DNA from: Arion vulgaris
Lineage: Eukaryota; Mollusca; Gastropoda; Stylommatophora; Arionidae
Reading direction: 5' to 3'
DNA: 64,000 nt
Assembly (NCBI GenBank): GCA_020796225.1
Contig: CM036756.1
Location: 58,434,616 to 58,498,615 of the forward strand
The position numbers and the translations under genes were made by a program. The notes beneath the pieces were generated by a model that saw only the letters and a list, made by a program, of their open reading frames with translations, ran no database searches and was not told the DNA's origin. Every line of letters starts with the position of its first letter. Positions within the stretch are counted from its first letter, which is position 1. Shown one piece after another: positions 49,791-61,459 of the stretch.

Positions 49791-49799
49791 ATAGATCAT

Positions 49800-50105
49800 C
49801 ATAAAGCAACAGCATGCCTTACCCACATCTTTACAACAGCATGCCTACCCATATCTTTACAACAGCATGCCCACCCATATCTTTACAACAGCATGCCTAC
49901 CTTATCTTTACAGCATCATGTCTACCCATATCTTTACAACAGCATGCCTGACCTTATCTTTACAACAGCATGTCTACCCATATCTTTACAACAGCATGTC
50001 TACCCATATCTTTACAACTTGCCTACACATAGCTTTACAACAACTTGCCTACACATATCTTTACAACAGCATTTTCCCTTTATCTTTACAACAGCATGTC
50101 CCACC
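49800..50105. repeat. ~26-bp minisatellite
   Basis: About 12 irregular units of ATCTTTACAACAGCATGTCT and ACCCAT. With the preceding SINE it keeps a 176-codon frame open (49629-50159), which is not a gene. Confidence 0.93.
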
Positions 50106-51274
50106 TTTGTATCATCTTGTATTGCCTATTATCATTGTTTTTTGTTTTCTAAATACTAATACCCAGACCATATATTTTAGTTTTATTTCTTACTTGTTCT
50201 AACAGTTCTTGTACATACTGCAGCAAGCATTTCTTCAGTAGGAATACACTGTACTTGTATTGATATCAGGATGGGAGATAAGATGTTAGAATAATCTGCT
50301 GTGTTATATTTGCTCCAAATATGAAGATAAATTTTATATATTTTACTATAGTATGGAGTATATATATAACAGCAGTTCTCAAAAAGTGAAATTGGTGTCC
50401 TAAACACTAGAAGTAAGTCCGTGGAGAGTTTTCTTATGATAAAATATAGTATTAAAGAATTGCTGTTTGTTTGTTTCAATTCTGACCAAGAGCGTTGTGG
50501 GATAAACATCAACGTTTACCATAATATTGTTCTCTATTTACTCCAGTACAACCACTTATAAACACTCTTTGCTGAGACTTTTTTGTGTGATGTGAATGTA
50601 AATATATTGCACTATGTTTATAGAAAAGCTGCTATATCTGAACCTTGCTACTGAGAACAGTCAATTTTAGCATGGGCTTTCTTTTGTATTTGCTTACCCA
50701 GTTGTTTCGTGATTAACGATTTAAACTTACCTTTTAAAATCTTCAATTTTGCCACTTGATTGTGACTTTGTATTCTGCTCTTTTTGTTTATTAACTACCA
50801 TTGGTTCTTATGTATGATTGACTTAAATATAGGATCTGCGTTTTGTTATCCATCTCTGATATTGTTGCTATTCATCTCCAATATGAATATGCACTTGATC
50901 TCACTTCCCCTGAGTTCAGGAATTATTGGAATCACATAGCTCGAGTACCTTTAAAGTGTGGTGTTAGTATCATGCCTCGTTGCCACGGAGACCCCCCCTT
51001 TTTCCTGTAATAACCCACCTTATTTAAAAAACTAATTATTATATTCTTGTAATGGTTTTACCTTTGTTTAATGGTTTATCTGAGAAAAAATTGACAAGGG
51101 TTAATGACAATGTGCAATTTGAGAATCATTGTTGTTTAACTTCTGTACATGATCTTACAATGAGTAATGAAACATTTTTACTACTATGGTGTATTATGGT
51201 ACTCATCAGTTTTGTGAATGGTGTCAGTAGAGTGATGGGTACAGTACACGTATTTTTGTTCTGTATGTCTGTAG
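50106..51274. other. Intergenic, nothing recognised
   Basis: AT-rich. Weak fragment near 50880-50950 (CATATGAATATG and CCCCTGAGTTCAGGAATTAT) is shared with 63240-63300. Confidence 0.4.
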
Positions 51275-51530
51275 CTTTGAGCCGAAGTAGCATAGTTAGT
51301 GAACTCGTTTCTTAGGCTAGTGGTCCCGGTTCAATTCTACAGTGGGCGTGGCATTTTATTCAACCATAGTGGCTCTCAGATCGGCCCATCCTCAATTGGG
51401 TACCAGGAAAAGCACTTGGAAGTAAAGGTGACAGGTGTGATGTTGACCACATCACCCACCATGTGCCGATGTTCAAAGAAAAATACAGACCGTACTCCGT
51501 ATTACCCTTTATACCATATTGTATAAAAAT
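51275..51530 (+). mobile_element. tRNA-derived SINE S4
   Basis: GAAGTAGCATAGTTAGTGAA head, CCGGTTCAATTC B-box, GGGTACCAGGAAAAGCACTT, GATGTTGACCACATCACCCA. Confidence 0.83.
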
Positions 51531-51864
51531 GGTTCCTTTACTTTTTTATTTTGTATGTGTATAGCTTTGATTATCACTAGTGTTTGAATAAATAGCGTAC
51601 TATGTCTTATCTGTTTTGCTGCTAATGTTGCCATTTCACAGCCAAAGATATACCACACTGAGATTATAATATAAAGTTGGCATGGCAGATTCATGTTTTA
51701 CCACATTGTTGTTGAAATGTCCAATGTCATTAAATAGTATTTGCATATCTAAGTCATATTAGCAATTCTTTGTTCTTTTAGCAGAACTTGTATTATGTAC
51801 ATTTTAAAACATGAGTTGTCACAATTAGTGACTGGTATTAAATAAAATTGAGTCGGACATACAA

Positions 51865-52085
51865 TGAGTAAGACAGTCAAGTGTCACTAGACAAGTGTCA
51901 CTAGACAAGCACTTGAGTAGAACTCACAAAGGAAACAGAAAATGGGGTGGCCTAAAATGACTTCCAGAGGGAGTCTTCTTGAGTAACTGAAAGGATGCTG
52001 GACCATCCCGAGAAGCCATAAAGAAAACAGCCAGAGGCTGGAAAATAAGAGGATAACTGTTGAGACCCTATGCTCCACAAGGAGT
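51865..52085 (+). mobile_element. LINE tail fragment, L8-like
   Basis: Contains an AAAACAGCCAGAGGCTGGAA type tail, GAGACCCTATGCTCCACAAG. Includes a 17-base tandem duplication (AAGTGTCACTAGACA). Confidence 0.5.
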
Positions 52086-52536
52086 AGAGATAAATAAAAC
52101 AATTAATAAAGTATTTGCATCAAGGGTCATTCCAAATTAACGACTGTAAAAGAGTATTTTTATATATTACTATTAGTTGGTTTATTTTCTGTGTATCTGT
52201 ATCCTCTTGGTCTTATCTCTCGTGTCACACTCATTAAAAATCATGACTTGTTTGTTATGTAGGGGATTTAAGCTGATGCATGCTCTTTCAACCTAAGGAT
52301 TAACCTTGTTTTGGTTATATCGGAGTGTTTAGGCCAACAAACATGAAAAATAAGAATTCATTGCTTTCTAAGAATCCAATAAGAATTACGTTATGATATT
52401 CTAGTCTTAATGTTTGTAGAAACGTTTTGGGCTACTTGATGAGTTTGTCTCAGCACTAAAGATAGCTTTATTTAGTTATGGCAGTTGTTGTAGATTTTAG
52501 TGGTCCTGCCTCTAACAACCAACCCAACCTAGGTGT

Positions 52537-52963
52537 GATATGAGGTCTCTATGGCATAGAGGTTAGGTGCTCGTCTCTAGTGCCAAAGACACCAGGTTTG
52601 ATCCCTTGTGGAGTCATTTAGATATTTTTCTAGAGATTCCTATTCTCAGTGTAGGTGAGATCGAATTCCTAGTTCTATCGGAGACGGACGCTAAAATGTA
52701 GGTCCGTGTTAAATTTGAGCACGTTAAAGAACCCTTGGCAGTTCAAAATTGAGAAGAGCAGGCTGGAAAGCCGCTGCCCTGGAAAAATTCATTAGAAAAG
52801 ATTAAAAATGAAATTCCTACAAAAACATCTTCAAAATTACATCGGATACCCTCGCGGTGCTACAGAGTTTGTGCACCACAGATGAGATCTTCCTGTGTAA
52901 GAAAATGATTAGAGCACACATGGTTACCATGGAATTGCAATGATGATGGTCCTATCAATCAGT
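52537..52963 (+). mobile_element. Full-length tRNA-derived SINE S6 with 12-bp TSD
   Basis: Direct repeats CAACCTAGGTGT at 52525-52536 and 52964-52975. Head GGTCTCTATGGCATAGAGGT (A-box), CAGGTTTGATCCC (B-box); middle has GCACGTTAAAGAACCCTTGG, a block I have seen in SINEs of many aquatic invertebrates; tail GCAATGATGATGGTCC, shared with other repeats here. 427 bases. Confidence 0.88.
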
Positions 52964-53339
52964 CAACCTAGGTGTCGTATATGATATGTGTGGTAGCTAG
53001 CAATGGTGCAGTATAATAGCCAGCATCTGCCAGCATGGTCCAACAAGACTTGGAGACAGCAGAGGTATTGCTGATACTGTCTGGCAAAAGTTTGCAACAA
53101 TTATTTGTAGCTTAATGTTCACAAGAAAGTAAGAAGAGCGAGTAAAAGATATTTTTTCAATATTTCATTCCTTCAGAATATGTTTATTAGTTGAACTCAA
53201 AAATGTGTGTACAACTATTTGCCAGTGATATGCTTATGATCTGTGTGATTAACACTTAGTCTGCATTTAACTGTTTATACTCAGTCTGCATTTAACAGTT
53301 TATACTGCACTGACTGCTGGTAATACTCTTGTATTTCAT

Positions 53340-53566
53340 TCAGTCTTCTGTTTCGAATTCTCCATATCGATCACTTGTTAACCACTCTGTGTGATCTGTA
53401 TGTCATCTAAGTCTAAGAGCGATTGTACGCTGTGCCCGTTATGCGCCCACAAGTAGGCCAGCATTTCCGATTTCTATGATGCTTTTTATTTACTAGGTAG
53501 GTCGCAGTGTTACTATTCTTTGTTCCCATTCTTTGTTCCCATTGCGAGCCCCGGCAACACAGGGAC
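53340..53566 (-). mobile_element. SINE S2
   Basis: Reverse complement: GCCGGGGCTCGCAATGGG, AGTAACACTGCGACCTACC, ATCGATATGGAGAATTCGAA. It sits between two ~58-bp copies of CTGCATTTAACAGTTTATAC sequence (53285-53345, 53588-53646). Confidence 0.8.
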
Positions 53567-53644
53567 GACCTGTGGGATTCACACTAAATCTGCATTTAAC
53601 AGTCTATACTACACTGACTGCTAGTAATATTCATATTTCATTCA

Positions 53645-53990
53645 GCAACACATACTGTTTGTTGATACCACATTTATTTATGTGCCATGGATTCAGTTGG
53701 GCCGAGAACAATATGTGTCGTCAACTTCGTGCCAGCAATCCGGTCAGACTTCATATACTTATTGTGTCAACAGCAAGCAGATAATTCTTGTTGACTCTCT
53801 AGTATATAAAATCAAATATCGCATAACCTTTTCAGACCTTAGGGTAAAAATTGCCTGCCACTTCACATTTCTAGCCTCTAGTGGGCAGGTTGGTCAATTC
53901 CTTTCCTCGCATGTGAAACATCAAGTGTTTGACAGAACCGACAGACAACCCTCTTGTGTCCCTGTCGACAGGCAAATGCTTATACATTAG
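53645..53990 (+). other. Open frame after an acceptor-like site, function unknown
   Basis: After TTTCATTCAG, 115 codons stay open to the TAG at 53988-53990: IYVPWIQLGREQYVSSTSCQ, QSGQTSYTYCVN, then HFTFLASSGQVGQFLSS. Composition is protein-like in the first third. It could be a distant alternative exon or a repeat frame. No family recognised. Confidence 0.3.
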
Positions 53991-54564
53991 GCTAGTCCGT
54001 CCCACTTACTCTAGTATGAAAATGAAAATCTGGCATATCCTTTTTACAGGATGTAGCCATCAACAGCAGTAAACAAGTCATTGATTTTCTAGGCACCACT
54101 TATACCATGTTTTCTGTGTGCAGTTTTTCAAAACATAATTTCTAATGGATGGGGCTAAAACAAAATCTATTGTAACTTTCTTTAGTTGAAGCAGCATAGC
54201 ACTATTTCATGTATTTAAATTTAACAAGATTGAAGCCTCTATTTTATAACTTCAGAAACTTTCATTCAGGGAAGAAATAGTTACAAATAGCATCAAATAG
54301 ATATTGGAAATAATTTGGTTTATATTGAATGTTTTAGTTTATGAGGTGGCTTGTTGGAAAATTGGTACTGCAGAGTAGTTTGTCAGACTGCTTGCCATTT
54401 CCTGAGAGTTAATCATTGAGGAATACAGTTTCTAATATTTGTTGTCATATCAGGAGGATTCACATTGTTGCACATTTTTAGTTCAATCAAATGACAGTTA
54501 TCTCGCATTTATGTTATGTTTCATATTGCTTTCTTAAATAAAGTATATTTCTTCTTTCGTTTCT

Positions 54565-54920
54565 CTAACCCTGTTTTGTCTTACAGTGTCACAATAAGAA
54601 GAGATTTTTAGAAGGGGCTTTTGTGTGCGATTCATAACATGTATTTCGTCACCTCTGTTATCTCTACCTTTTGTGTGGACGACTTTGTATCCACTGTATC
54701 ATGGTAACATTACTCTTTGAAGCGTACTGTTTGTTGGTAATCTGCTTATGTGGCGAACCATTTAATTTGTTGTTTCTTGATGAAGTTCAGTACTGATGTT
54801 GTACCCACTTTTTCCTGATGCCTTCATTTCTAAACCGGTCTCTTCTTGATACCCAGCATTCTGCATTGACACTTTATCTCTGTCGTGACAAGTTCTCTTC
54901 TATCATTTGATGTCAGCATG
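54565..54920 (-). mobile_element. LINE 3' fragment, family L5
   Basis: + strand TCTTACAGTGTCACAATAAG, TGTATCCACTGTATCATGG, CGTACTGTTTGTTGGTAATC and GATGAAGTTCAGTACTGATG align with 16255 and 58735 copies. Confidence 0.75.
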
Positions 54921-55061
54921 TTTGATTGATATTAATGATGAAAAGAGTAAGTCACGGACTGTGATAAAATAGTTTTGTCCATATATTCTCTTGCTGTGGG
55001 GTCCACTTTTCAGATGCTGTACGCTGTAAATCATAATCTTTCTAGTAACCACAGATATCTT

Positions 55062-55312
55062 CTTCTTGACGCTACATATCGACCACTTGTTAACCACTCT
55101 GTGTGATTTGTATGTGATCTGAGCCTAAGAGCGATTGTATATTGTACCAGTTATGCGCCTACAAGTAGGCCAGCACATCCGATTTCTACGATGCTTTTTA
55201 TTTACTAGGATAGCTTCCCTAGGTCCTACATCACATCGCCTCTTACGACATGCTTTGTAGGTGGTCGTGGTACCATTCTTTGCTTTCCTTGCGGGCCCCG
55301 GCACCATACCGG
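55062..55312 (-). mobile_element. SINE S2
   Basis: Reverse complement: GCCGGGGCCCGCAAGGAAAG, AGCATGTCGTAAGAGGCGA, GTGCTGGCCTACTTGTAGGC, AAGAAGAAG tail. Confidence 0.82.
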
Positions 55313-55700
55313 GCGACTACAAATATCAATGTTAATATGAGTCTGTAGTTTAGGGACAGTGTGATATATTTGCGTACCAGCTAGCAGTATTCGGTTCTAG
55401 GTAATAATTTATTTTCCAGTTACCCTGATGAAGTTGGGGATTCCTTCTGTGGGGATAGAAAAATTGAAGTTGTAACTTAATGTGTTATCGATTTAAGGAA
55501 GACTGCAGTAAAACTTGATAAAGGTCTTTTGGTCGAAATGTTGCTGTGTATTATTTTATTTATTTGTAAAACTACAGTAATTTGTTTTTATGTGTTTCGC
55601 CCTTAATGTGTAAGTGTTCTGATATTTTAAACTAATTGAAAGACTGATAACCTCTAGTGTTGCTGTGAGAGTATATTTGCCATTCATGTGTGTGTGTATG

Positions 55701-55705
<5 letters not shown>

Positions 55706-55787
<82 letters not shown>
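55706..55787. repeat. (TA)n microsatellite on an L7 tail
   Basis: About 40 TA units immediately beside the 3' end of a minus-strand L7 LINE. Confidence 0.95.
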
Positions 55788-55789
<2 letters not shown>

Positions 55790-55892
55790 TATGATATATC
55801 CTCTCGTACTCATTATACTTTACATAGGGCCTGCAAGTACTTTATTCATAGGCTCTGTCCTGGGCAACTCGCTCAATCTCTTAAAGTGAACA
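55790..55892 (-). mobile_element. LINE 3' tip, family L7
   Basis: + strand CCTCTCGTACTCATTATAC, AGGGCCTGCAAGTACTTTA and CTGGGCAACTCGCTCAATCT; strongly 5'-truncated. Confidence 0.75.
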
Positions 55893-56214
55893 TACCTCAT
55901 TGTAAATGACAATCAGAGAAAATTCCTGAACAGACAGACGCTGACTGACATGAAGATCATCCTCAACAGTTTCCTCATAACATCATTATTCAAAGAGACA
56001 GTATATGAGTCATTTGTGTATTCAAGTATAAGTAAATGTGCCAAATTTTGCATTAGTTACTTTCAGAAGTAATCATTGATATTTCTTATAGTGTTCAGTC
56101 TTATCATATTTACATCGTCGTTGCTTGAAAAGAATGTGTGCTGCTCACATTCTTTATAATTGTGTTCGTTGTACCTCGCGACTGGATATAGAAATAATAA
56201 TCCAGACATTTTTA

Positions 56215-56660
56215 GTAATGTCTCACTGCATTGCAACTCCATTTTTGTAAAGTAATATCTCACTGTAACACAACTCCATATTTATTATCTCACTGTATCG
56301 CAACTTTATTCTTTTTTAGTAATATTTCACTGTATCGCAACTCCATTTTTTGGGTAATATTTCACTGTAATACAACTCAATTTTTATTAATATCTCACTG
56401 TATCTCCATTTTTTTTCAGTAAAATCTCACTGTATCGCAAATACATTTTAAAAAATAATATCTCACTGTAACAGAACTTCATTTTAAAAATTTAATATCT
56501 CCATATTTATTAATATCTCACTGTAACACAACTCCATTAATCTCCCATATTTATTAATTATCTCTCTGTAACACTGTATCACAACTGCATTTTTTACGTA
56601 ATATCGCACTGTATCACAAATACATTTTAAAAACAGTATCTCACTGTAACGCAACTCCAT
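56215..56660. repeat. Degenerate ~30-bp tandem repeat
   Basis: About 14 units of AATATCTCACTGTAACACAA and CTCCATTTTT with many indels. Confidence 0.85.
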
Positions 56661-56684
56661 GTTTAGTATTATCTTGGTTATTGG

Positions 56685-56780
56685 TTACTTAACTGACGTT
56701 ATTACACTACGGACCGACCCATAGGTGCTCAGTCTTCCCCAACAGATGTCGAAGGGTATGCATACTGATAGTTCTTGTAG
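56685..56780 (-). repeat. Dispersed tail repeat
   Basis: Reverse complement GACTGAGCACCTATGGGTCG and the neighbouring TATGCATAC match 35225-35330. Confidence 0.6.
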
Positions 56781-57279
56781 TAATGTTTCTGTAATGCAAT
56801 TTCATCCAAAAAATTCATATCTCATTGTAACATTACTATTAACTTTTTGATTGTAAATGTATGTTAACTTCATTATTAACTTTGTAGACTATACAGACTA
56901 GCATGTTATTTTATTACCGCTATCTCGGTTGCACAAGTTATGCATACCTATAAGTGTGGCAAGATGGGAAAACCGAATGAACAATTGATACATAAACCAG
57001 CACAGAACGGGAGTTGTTAGTCTAAAAATGCTGAAACACATGCCAATGAAGACATTTTAGCAATTATGGACATGTGTGATGCAGATGATCATTAAATGAA
57101 TAAGGCATTATCACAATTAACTAGCAAACACACATGTACACACACACACACACACAAAGAATAATGATAGCATCGCTAGATCTGCATAAAAACTGACATG
57201 TTTGCTGACTGTATTAAAATTTTATTTCTAAGTTCTATGTTTTTTACTTCTAGACTAGGGAAACTAATTTCCTTATTAA

Positions 57280-57415
57280 CTCTTAGTGGACCAAGACAAA
57301 GGCTATGTTTTTACAAGCCATTTGTTTTTAGAATAAAAAACGCCCTTTAGTGTGACTCCTGGTAAAACGGCACCCAACCCAAAGCCACATAGTGTGGCGT
57401 TTGGTCCACAAAGAG
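57280..57415. mobile_element. TTAA-flanked MITE
   Basis: 136 bases with inverted ends CTCTTAGTGGACC and CTCTTTGTGGACC (reversed). TTAA at 57276-57279 and 57416-57419. Confidence 0.85.
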
Positions 57416-57419
57416 TTAA

Positions 57420-57517
57420 CTCCTTTACTCCGTAATTGTTTTTACCACCAGCAGTATTTGTAATGCATACTGAATTACCGTGAGACAGAAGTACATCTGC
57501 TCAGAAGTGTGAAAGAG
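57420..57517. mobile_element. Second TTAA element sharing the middle TTAA
   Basis: 98 bases, ends CTCCTTTACTCC and CTCTTTCACAC (reversed), TTAA at 57416-57419 and 57518-57521. Weaker termini than its neighbour. Confidence 0.6.
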
Positions 57518-57625
57518 TTAACAATTGAATAAAACATGTTAATTTTCATGTCATTCAAACACATCCCCTCTGCTCAAGTTCATATGACATATTTCACAAC
57601 TGTTGAAAGTTATGTCTTCTAACAC

Positions 57626-57630
57626 AACAT

Positions 57631-57684
<54 letters not shown>
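57626..57684. repeat. (TA)n microsatellite
   Basis: Long TA run with one interruption. Confidence 0.95.
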
Positions 57685-57687
<3 letters not shown>

Positions 57688-57889
57688 CATATAAATAAAG
57701 AATACAAATGTATATTTATATAAATGATTTATTTCCTTCTACATGGCTGACAATAATGTTTCATTGCATTTTAGTTTAGCAAATGTAGTTCTAATTTAGT
57801 CCATTCATTTGTATTGACACCATATGATGATACAAGTGTTTGTATCTAAGAACCAGTTTTCATATAATGATGATGATGACTAATTAAGT

Positions 57890-58390
57890 ATGTGTTGCTT
57901 TGTTTGAAATTCAAATCTTTCATAGATTTTGCAGACTGTACAATGGGAAATGCTTATCACTTCGTATTTCCTAATCTAAGTATGCAGGATGTGGACAGGC
58001 TAATTACTGCCCTCATTTGTGCAATGTTGGTTGCGCAATTCAACCCACAATTGCAACCCAAAAGGAGAGGAGAGGAGCAGATTCTAAACTTCTGCAACAA
58101 AAGGAGCACCATACCTTCCTCCCAATAAAATATGATAGACTTTGCCTTGGTGACAGGACTTGGGAATTTAGCATGACCCCACAGATCTATACTTGAAAAT
58201 CTAAACTTCAAGTATCTCAGAAGGTACACCTATGTAGCAAGGGACACTGATAAAAGGAAATAGCTTCACTCAAAATTCAGTCAGAACCACTATACCCCAC
58301 GACTACACCTGAATTCATAGCGGGCGAACACAAGACGAAGCATGACCACAGACCTGAATGCAAAAAAAAAGTCTAGTCGAGTATTATTTA
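57890..58390. other. Unclassified, repeat-like
   Basis: Relatively GC-rich island (GGAGAGGAGAGGAGCAGATT, CATGACCCCACAGATC) between AT-rich flanks. Short frames on both strands, none convincing. Possibly a tail of an unrecognised retroelement ending in an A-run at 58362. Confidence 0.35.
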
Positions 58391-58734
58391 CTTTTAATAT
58401 CATATATGTCAATTTTTATGTCATTGCATGTAAGACTTTTATAATCATACATTCATGTAATGTAAGCATTTATTTTTTTCTTGAAATATATAAGTTTTTA
58501 CATACACTGTATTGAAGTAATATTCTTCTACGGATTGTTAAATTATTTGTATTTACTTATTATGTACATCGATGTTGTGTTCACAACTGCTTTCATTTAT
58601 GTCTTCTTCATTGTCATATTGCTAAAATTATTTCTGTATGACTTTTGTTGAATATAAGTACAAAACATTTACATGCTTTCATCTATACATTTCTATAAAA
58701 TGACATTAATTTTCTTTCTTTTCTGCAATTCTGT

Positions 58735-59105
58735 TTAGCCTCCCAGCGTAGGATAAGTGATTTCTAGAATGAGCCCTTGTGTGTGCTTCATAAATAATGT
58801 CTTTCGTCGCCTCTGTTATCTCTTAGATCCACCTTTTGCGTGGCCTGTCTTTTGCTTTGTATCCATTGTATCGGAGCAACAGTGCTCTTTGAGGTGCACT
58901 GTCATTTGGTAATCTGCTTATGTGGCGAACCATTTAATTTGTTGTTTCTTGATGAAGTTGACAGATTTTATCCCCACTTTTTCCTGATTTCTTCATTTCT
59001 CAACCGGTCTCTTCTTGTTAGCCCCAGCATTCTCGAGACACATCATCCCTGTCGTGACAAGTTTTCTGCTATCATTTGTTGTCAGCTTTCAGGTTTGGCA
59101 TTTAA
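58735..59105 (-). mobile_element. LINE 3' fragment, family L5
   Basis: + strand TTTTGCTTTGTATCCATTGT, GCACTGTCATTTGGTAATC and TTCTTGATGAAGTTGACAG. Minus frame is broken. Confidence 0.75.
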
Positions 59106-59423
59106 CAATTTTCAAAATCTTGAACACCATAACATAATTCTAAGTAGGTAGCTCTTTATTATCAAGAAATAACTTTTATTTTGTCTAGTCACTTATGCTG
59201 TAAAGTCTAAAGGGAAGATTTAATTCTTGTTGTTGGGCCAGTTGTGCAGAGGTTGTTGTAAAGCTCTGTTGTTGTAGTATTTTTGTAATGTTGTTTATCC
59301 GACTGCTCTATAATTCTCCCAATGCAGATACAGAAGATAAAATATGTTCATAAATAGAATAATGATGTAAATTAGTTTCAATTTTTTTAATGTATTTATT
59401 GACTTGTTTACACTAGATGAATT

Positions 59424-59578
59424 AGACCCTACCTGAGTAGGAGTCTCCGCAGCACTAAGCACAGCACTACACGCCTAGAGTTGTTGGAGATTTCTGGGTC
59501 TGTAAGAAAGCCGGGTACTCTCCCCCACGCACTATTGGAAAAAGGGTGAAAACTCATACTCCTGGGGTTCGACAACAG
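59424..59578 (+). mobile_element. 155-bp insert between 13-bp direct repeats
   Basis: CACTAGATGAATT at 59411-59423 and 59579-59591 brackets a GC-richer 155-bp segment with GGGGTTCGACAACAG at its right end. No poly-A, no A-box. Shape suggests a retroposed small RNA or short SINE. Not recognised. Confidence 0.6.
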
Positions 59579-59764
59579 CACTAGATGAATTGTCTCTTTA
59601 CTTTGTTCTTTTGAATAGTATCATTGAGACACACTTCTTTCATGCTATTCAGAGTTTTTTGTACAGTTCTTCTTGCTTATTATGTCTTAAATTATAAACA
59701 TAGTATTTTATATATCTGGCCACTTATTCTTCTTCTCAGTAAAACATAAGACCATATCTGTCAA

Positions 59765-59940
59765 TCAGGAATGCAGCTCTCTATCAATGTGTTTATAGTC
59801 AGGACTGCAACTATCGGTCTCTATCAATGTGTTTATAGTCAGGACTGCAACTGTCAATCTCTATCATTGTTGTTTATAGTCAGGACTGCAACTTCAATCT
59901 CTGTCATTGTGTTTATAGGCAGGACTGCACCATCAATCTC
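59765..59940. repeat. ~38-bp tandem repeat
   Basis: Four to five units of GTGTTTATAGTCAGGACTGC and AACTATCAATCTCTATCAAT, running into the duplicated segment at 59917-60352. Confidence 0.88.
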
Positions 59941-60184
59941 TACAATTAGCTATAGACAGGACAATATTTCCATGATTACCCCTATCAGAGAATGATTTAT
60001 AGTCAGGACATGAAACATCTCTCATCAATTTGTTTATAGTCTGAGAATACCACTTATTTTTTTCATTTTGTTTATAGTCATGTGACTGAAACAAACACAT
60101 TACAATTTTATTTATAGAGCAGGACTGCACATCAATCTTAGCAAAATTAGCTATATGACAGACAGTTATATTTTCCATGATTAA

Positions 60185-61120
60185 CCCTATAGACCAGAGA
60201 ATCAGATATTTGAATCTGATGTTGATATGAAAACATCTCATGCCTCGAGCTTCTGCTTTATAGGTCTGAGAATACCCACTTATTATATTTCATCAACTGA
60301 AGGTAAATTATGTGCACATGTGACGTAAAACAAACACATTACAATTTTATTTAGAAAGATGGTGGACACATGCTTGTGCAAATTTGTTTTCATTTTAAAG
60401 TATTGTTCATGATAAAAAGACTTGCTGAAAATGCAGAAATTGTCACTCTAAAAGAATAACAACAGAGCAAGCTGTTCAACTTGTGCTGAGCAATTCTGAA
60501 CATTAATTATACTTAGAACTGTAATTATTCTTATATGGTTGAAGTGAGTCGTGAGTTATCATTTACACAAAATAATTGTTTTAATTGATTGATGTTCAAG
60601 CTAAGTTTGTTTAATTTGGAGAAAAAAGTGAAGACAAAATGTTAATGCAAATTTGAGGAAAGTTATTAGTGTGTAAAAGAAGGTTCTACCTGTTAGAAAG
60701 GCTGTCATAAAAGCAGGAATAATGGATTTAAAGCTGAAGGATTTACTTCATTGCACTGGGTTGTACCTCATATGGCTCGGTCCCTCTGCGCAGAAATGGC
60801 ACTCACCTGCGAGTGTTGCACAAAGCAGAAACTCCGTAGCTCCAGCAACAATCCTAGGGGTCTATGGAAAAAGCTGCACTTGTGAACAGAACGACGTGGT
60901 CCAGATTCGAACTCACGACCTTCGACTCACAAGACTTAACCACTTAGCCACAGAGACCTCTAATGGAGTAAGGAATAATGGAGTACGTCAACAAATTATA
61001 GAGCACTTATTTGTGCCTTTCCATTATTTAGTTTTTAATATGATTCTGATGTGTGCTGTTTTTACACAGGAGTTTTAGGGGAATGGGTTTTCATGGTACA
61101 GGTGGCTAGTGTTCAAAGGG
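60185..61120 (+). mobile_element. piggyBac-derived element, copy 2, split by a SINE
   Basis: TTAA at 60181-60184 and 61121-61124. Ends CCCTATAGACCAGAG and, reversed, CCCTTTGAACACTAGCC. Internal blocks match copy 1: ACAGAGCAAGCTGTTCAACT (ORF region, here stopped after about 20 codons), TTGTTTTAATTGATTGATGT and GGCTAGTGTTCAAAGGG. Interrupted by an S3 SINE. Confidence 0.82.
60727..60970 (-). mobile_element. tRNA-derived SINE S3 with 12-bp TSD
   Basis: Reverse complement: GGTCTCTGTGGCTAAGTGGT (A-box), CGTGAGTTCGAATCTGG (B-box). Flanked by AGGAATAATGGA at 60715-60726 and 60971-60982. Confidence 0.88.
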
Positions 61121-61369
61121 TTAACACCGTTAGCATACTAGTTCATTTGCTATGAAAAGTTTGTTACTTGTTCCGCAGTGAGCCCAGAATGTCAACTTTC
61201 AAGTAAAATTTATCGTAACAATGCAGTATCGATTTAATGTGGTATGGTGTTAATGAATAGTCACACTAGTAATCATGTGATAGCTGGTCATGAAATAATA
61301 TTCAAGTAATAAATATATATATTCTTCTTCACCTTTCAACTCCCAACGGAGCACAGGTCTTCAACAAAT

Positions 61370-61370
61370 A

Positions 61371-61430
<60 letters not shown>

Positions 61431-61455
61431 ATATATATATTGTATATATATATAT
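61370..61455. repeat. (TACA)n(TA)n microsatellite
   Basis: CATACATACATA run followed by several TA tracts. Confidence 0.95.
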
Positions 61456-61459
61456 ATAC

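Noticed and set aside
49629..50159. 176-codon open frame, the longest in the window
   Set aside because: Begins inside a tRNA-derived SINE and continues in the 26-bp tandem array; no domain and no splice context.
55556..55889. Open frames on both strands of 85 and 74 codons
   Set aside because: Encoded by the (TA)n run (Ile-Tyr repeats).
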